Shown here: piece by piece, positions 59,971-64,000 of the stretch
How positions within the stretch are numbered: position 1 is the first letter of the stretch
How the letters are laid out: each line of letters begins with the position of its first letter
Assembly: GCF_963455315.2 (NCBI RefSeq)
Contig: NC_083314.1
Span: forward strand, 22,731,513-22,795,512
Source: Globicephala melas
Taxonomy: Eukaryota > Chordata > Mammalia > Artiodactyla > Delphinidae
Reading direction: 5' to 3'
DNA: 64,000 bases
Position numbers and translations under genes: made by a program
The notes under the pieces: generated by a model
What the model saw: the letters and a program-made list of their open reading frames with translations, nothing else
Databases searched by the model: none
Told to the model about the DNA's origin: nothing

Positions 59971-60230
59971 GACTTCCCTGGTGGCCCAGTGGCTAAGACT
60001 CCATACTCCCAGTGCAGGGGGCCCAAGTTCGATCTCTGGTTAGGGAACTAGATCCCACACGCCACAACTAAGAGTTCGCATGCCACAACTAAAGATACTG
60101 CACGATGCAACTTAAAAAAAGATCCCGAATGCTGCAAGAGCCCGCATGCAGCAATGAAGATCCCACGTGCCGCAACTAAGACAGGCACAGCCAAACAAAT
60201 AAATAAATGTTAAAAAAAAAAAAAAACAGA
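59971..60230 (+). mobile_element. tRNA-Glu-type SINE, CHR relative
   Basis: Forward copy: ggacttccctggtggcccag, agttcgatctctggttaggg, repeated gcatgccacaactaa-like units and an (AAAT)n/poly(A) tail. Confidence 0.88.
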
Positions 60231-60445
60231 AACAAAAAACCTGCTCTTTCTCCTTCTCTAATAGGAAATAGGGGTCAAGGTAGAATATTCAGTGCTCAGA
60301 TCTAGTAACTCTGTAGGTCCCACTTCCTCTGACTTTTTAAAACAGGTAGTATCAAGTTGAACACTGAGTGGCCCCAAGTTTAAAAGTGACGTCTTGAAAA
60401 GTGTAGATAGGGATAAGAAGAGAGGAGAGGAGGAGACAAAAGTAT

Positions 60446-60652
60446 GTTTTTTTTTTTTTTTGTGGTACGCGGGCCTCTCACTGTTGTGGCCTCTCCCATT
60501 GCGGAGCACAGGCTCCGGACACGCAGGCTCAGCGGCCATGGCTCACGGGCTCAGCCGCTCCGCGGCATGTGGGATCTTCCCAGACCGGGGCACGAACCCA
60601 CGTCCCCTGCATCGGCAGGCGGACTCTCAACCATCGCACCACCAGGGAAGCC
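60446..60652 (-). mobile_element. CHR-2-type SINE in SDE2 intron 1
   Basis: Reverse short-form copy from poly(T) to accagggaagccc. Confidence 0.93.
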
Positions 60653-61069
60653 CTGATTTTTAATATACTACCTATATAAGCTTTAACAGCTTTAGGACCA
60701 GCTGGCAGTTGGTGCCTCATCTCTTCTGCCAGCATCCCCCTGAGTTCCAGCCAATCACTGCAGAAGCCCAAGTACACTCCCCCAAACCCACACTATGTAT
60801 TTCAAAAAAATTCTCAGATCAAATGATGAAAAGAAAATATAAAAACTGTAAGTCTTTCTAAACAAGTTTCTAATGCCATAAAATTAGACAAGAGAGGAGT
60901 ATTCTCCAAAGTTATATGGAACTTAGGAGGCTGACAATTAACTCTGCAACATGAAGAAAAGAGAGATCTAAATAGGAATAGAAAGGAAAAATGCATTGCC
61001 ATCATCTTCCTGAAGTGGAAACTATGAACATTCATTCTGAACCACATCATACAGCTATTTCAATGGGAC

Positions 61070-62340
61070 CCATTCATTCATTCAGCAAATATTAAGTACC
61101 TACTATTTGCCAGGTACTTTTCAAGTGTTGGAATACTACCATGAATACTACAGTGAATACAGATCCTGTCTCATGAAGCTAACATTCTAGTGGGGGAAGA
61201 CAAATAATGAACAAATTATATATCATGTCAAGTGGTGATATGCAGGGTAAAGGGGATAAGATATGTGGATGGGTGTGGTGGTAATCTATTTAATATATAT
61301 AGTCAAGGAAAGCCTCTCTGATCAAGTGACATTTGAGCGGAGAATTAAAGAAAGTGAGAGAATGAGCCATGTGACTACCTGGGGGAACAGTATTCCAGAC
61401 AGAGACAAGAGCAAACGCAACAGGAATGAACTTATTCAAGGAATGACAACACAGCCAATGAGGCTAGAATGAAGTACACAAAAGGGGAGTGATAAGGCCT
61501 TCAAAACCATTGTAAGGACTCTGGATGTTACTCTGAATAAAACTATTGTAGAGTTTTGAACAAAGTGAGATCTGAGTCATGCTCTTAAAGTATCACTCTA
61601 GCTGTTAAACTGAAAGTAAGACTATAGAAGCAGAGAGATCATTGAGAAGCTATTGCGATAATCCAGGTAAGAAATGAAGGCTATTTGTACCAGGGCAGCA
61701 GTGGCAGAGATGATGAGAAATGTGAGATTCTGAGGATACTCTGAAGGTAAAGGCAACAGGATTTGCTAATGCTCTCGGTGAAGGGAGTGAGATCAATAGA
61801 GGAATTAGAGATTATTGCAAAAATCCGGTTTGATAAATGGGAAAATGGAGTTGTCATTCATTAAGAGGGAAAAGGAAGTTTGAGGGAGAAAATTAGTCTC
61901 ATCTCAGATATTTTACTTTGAGATGTTTATTGCACAGCCAGATGCAGATGCCAAGTAGACTGGTGGCTATACAAGTCTGGAGTGTGGGGAAGAGGTCTGC
62001 ACTGGGGATTTACATTTGAAAGTTGTTGGCATACTGATGGTAGTTAAAGCCATGAGTATGGATGAAATCACTGGGATGAGGGAGGGGCCCCTCCAAGATT
62101 AGAGTTCAGGGTGATGAGGAGGAAACTGTAAAAGACTGGAAAGGAGAGGCCAGTGAGGTGGACGAGAACTGAGAGTGATATCTGGACAAGTGAGAAAAGT
62201 GTACTCCGGCGGGGAATGGTCAATTGTGCAAACTGGCACTGACAGACAAAGCAAGATGAAAACTGCAAACTGATCACTGGATATGGCAACATAGAAGATA
62301 CTGAGCAGTATGACAAAGAGCTGTTCTGTTGGAGTGATGG
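61070..62340 (+). mobile_element. L2-like ancient repeat in SDE2 intron 1
   Basis: tcattcattcagcaaatatt, taccatgaatactacagtga, gaagctaacattctagtggg, agtgacatttgagcggagaa, ccaggtaagaaatgaaggct and acaggatttgctaatgctct run in the order of a long, well-kept ancient LINE. Probably L2; family not certain. Confidence 0.6.
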
Positions 62341-64000
62341 GAACAAAAAAGCCTAACTAGAGTGGGTTCTAAAGGAGAAAAGTTTTATGTTCAAGAATAT
62401 TTTTTTATAAAGAAAATCAGAGAAAATAAGGTGATAGCTAGAATGGATGTGGGCTCACGTTTGCGCACTGGTAGGAATGATGCTGTAAAAAGGGAAAACA
62501 CTGGAAAATACAGGGGAGAAAGAACTAATGCCCAAATAAGTCTTTCAGTAGGTGAGGGGGAGGGGTTACTGTACAAAGTAGAAGATAATTGCAAATTATT
62601 TGTAAAATAATGACAGTGCATCCACAGTAACAGACAAGAAGGCTGAATATACAGCAGGTACCTACCAGAGGCACTGGTGTGATGATGCAGAAATTCTCTC
62701 CTTACTGCTTGAGTACAAAGTATGGTCCTTGGGATGGAAGAAGTCTTGGAGATTTAAAGAGAGATGTGAAAAAGTAATCTAGGAGAGTGAAAGAGTGATG
62801 AACTGAGCAGTGCCTCTCAACCCTTTTCACATCATGGTATACACAAATAATATTTGGATGACACTCTAGGGAAAATGAGCAAAGCTATTAAAGATGTGTT
62901 GAGATCCTGGGTTCTGTCCAGCTGCCCAAGGACTACTTAGATCAATATTCTCAGCAGTCCTGCAACCCAGTGGAAGCATGCTCTGGGTTAGAGAAATACA
63001 GTAGAAATGCCAAGCACCACTAAGTTTGGTGTTTATGAATTTGTAGTGAGACTTGTTTGCGTGATTAGTTCCCCTACCACGGTCACTGCCCAGATGCCAG
63101 GTAAAACAGGTGGAGAGTTGGATTTAAACTGACTGGAGTTTTCCCAGGCAAATATGATACCAGGAGAGAGGAGCAAGGGGGCTCAGGCTATATGCAATGA
63201 TGTGATTAACATGAAAGACTATTCTTGCCTATAAAATACTGTCCACTTTAAAGAGTTGTAAAAATTAAATGAGACATATAATATACCTCCTATATGTTTA
63301 ATGTTTATAAATTAAAAGCTACTTCAGTTTCTTTTAATATCTTATATATCCAATGGGTATGGTATTTCTAAAATCCTAAATAACTTTAAAAGACTTTAAC
63401 ATGAAGGCTGAAAGATTATACATCATGCATCATACTTCATTTCCAAACAGAACTGCTTATTTAACGAGACAACTGATTAACAAAATGGCATTTTCTACTT
63501 GCTAAGATTCTTGTCAGTTAATAATCACTAGTAGAAAAAAATAACAAAGAAAATTTACAATCAATTTAACTGTTTTTAACCATGACAGAGCATTTCAAGC
63601 AGAAAGTATTACGTGTGTCTTAGGCCAATCAGCCAAAGGCCACCAGAGACAACATATAGTTCAACAACTCAAATTTCTTGACTCACTACAACAAGAGAGG
63701 GACTGCACACAAGAGGAATCATGAGATGTCTCACCAACAAATAAAAAGATATAGTTATTATAGGATTTGGGGTGGATGGAATTTAGGTAAAATTTAAATG
63801 AAACAATGTTTTGAGAGGCTCACAATAAAGCAGGGCTGTGTGTATAAGGGTCAACATCAGGTCTAGACTGTGAAGGAGATCCAGGCTCCTCTTTCCTCGG
63901 AAACTACAAAGTTAAGATAAATGTGGAATGTTGTGTCCAGAAACCCCTAATCTGAAGCTCTGCACCTGGGAAATCAAGAGTGCTTCTCTACATCAAAGGG

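Larger units (their letters stand above)
59702..64000 (-). other. SDE2 intron 1 (partial)
   Basis: Sequence upstream of exon 2 to the window edge. It holds two SINEs and an L2-like element at 61070-62340. I found no exon 1 and no CpG-rich promoter, so both must lie further right. After 62340 no feature is recognised. Confidence 0.75.

Overview
This is vertebrate nuclear DNA from a cetacean, most likely a toothed whale. Genes are split by GT-AG introns and the intergenic DNA is full of retroposons. The main evidence for the lineage is about 25 copies of tRNA-Glu-derived CHR SINEs, recognisable by a cttccctggtggcgcagtgg head. Eighteen are the short, mutually similar CHR-2-type form and seven the longer CHR-1-like form; five more belong to related tRNA-Glu families. 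Older MIR, L2-like and L1 fragments fill much of the rest.

Three protein-coding genes lie on the minus strand in the order found on human chromosome 1q42 (PYCR2, LEFTY2, SDE2). PYCR2 (5545-8964) is complete: seven exons, 320 codons, and a CpG-rich promoter at about 8820-9530. A LEFTY gene (15726-19156) is complete: four exons, 367 codons, a TATA box at 19255-19260 and a probable poly(A) signal near 14851. SDE2 (52092-59701) is partial: exons 2 to 7 are present and exon 1 lies beyond the right edge.

The 33 kb between LEFTY and SDE2 holds two notable items. About 3.6 kb upstream of the LEFTY start codon are two identical FoxH1-type motifs 70 bp apart with SMAD-type motifs around them, the arrangement expected of the Nodal-responsive asymmetric enhancer (ASE) of LEFTY2. 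Further right, at 24943-29501, is a full-length processed pseudogene of the germ-cell RNA-binding protein DAZL, minus strand, bounded by a 19-bp target-site duplication and carrying five later SINE insertions.

The left 5 kb, the PYCR2-LEFTY interval and the 29.5-52 kb interval are intergenic and hold mainly repeats: several 5'-truncated L1 copies, SINEs, MIR, L2-like elements and simple repeats. The genes have no operon relation. PYCR2 is a mitochondrial proline-synthesis enzyme, LEFTY a secreted Nodal antagonist for left-right patterning, and SDE2 a nuclear splicing and replication-stress factor.
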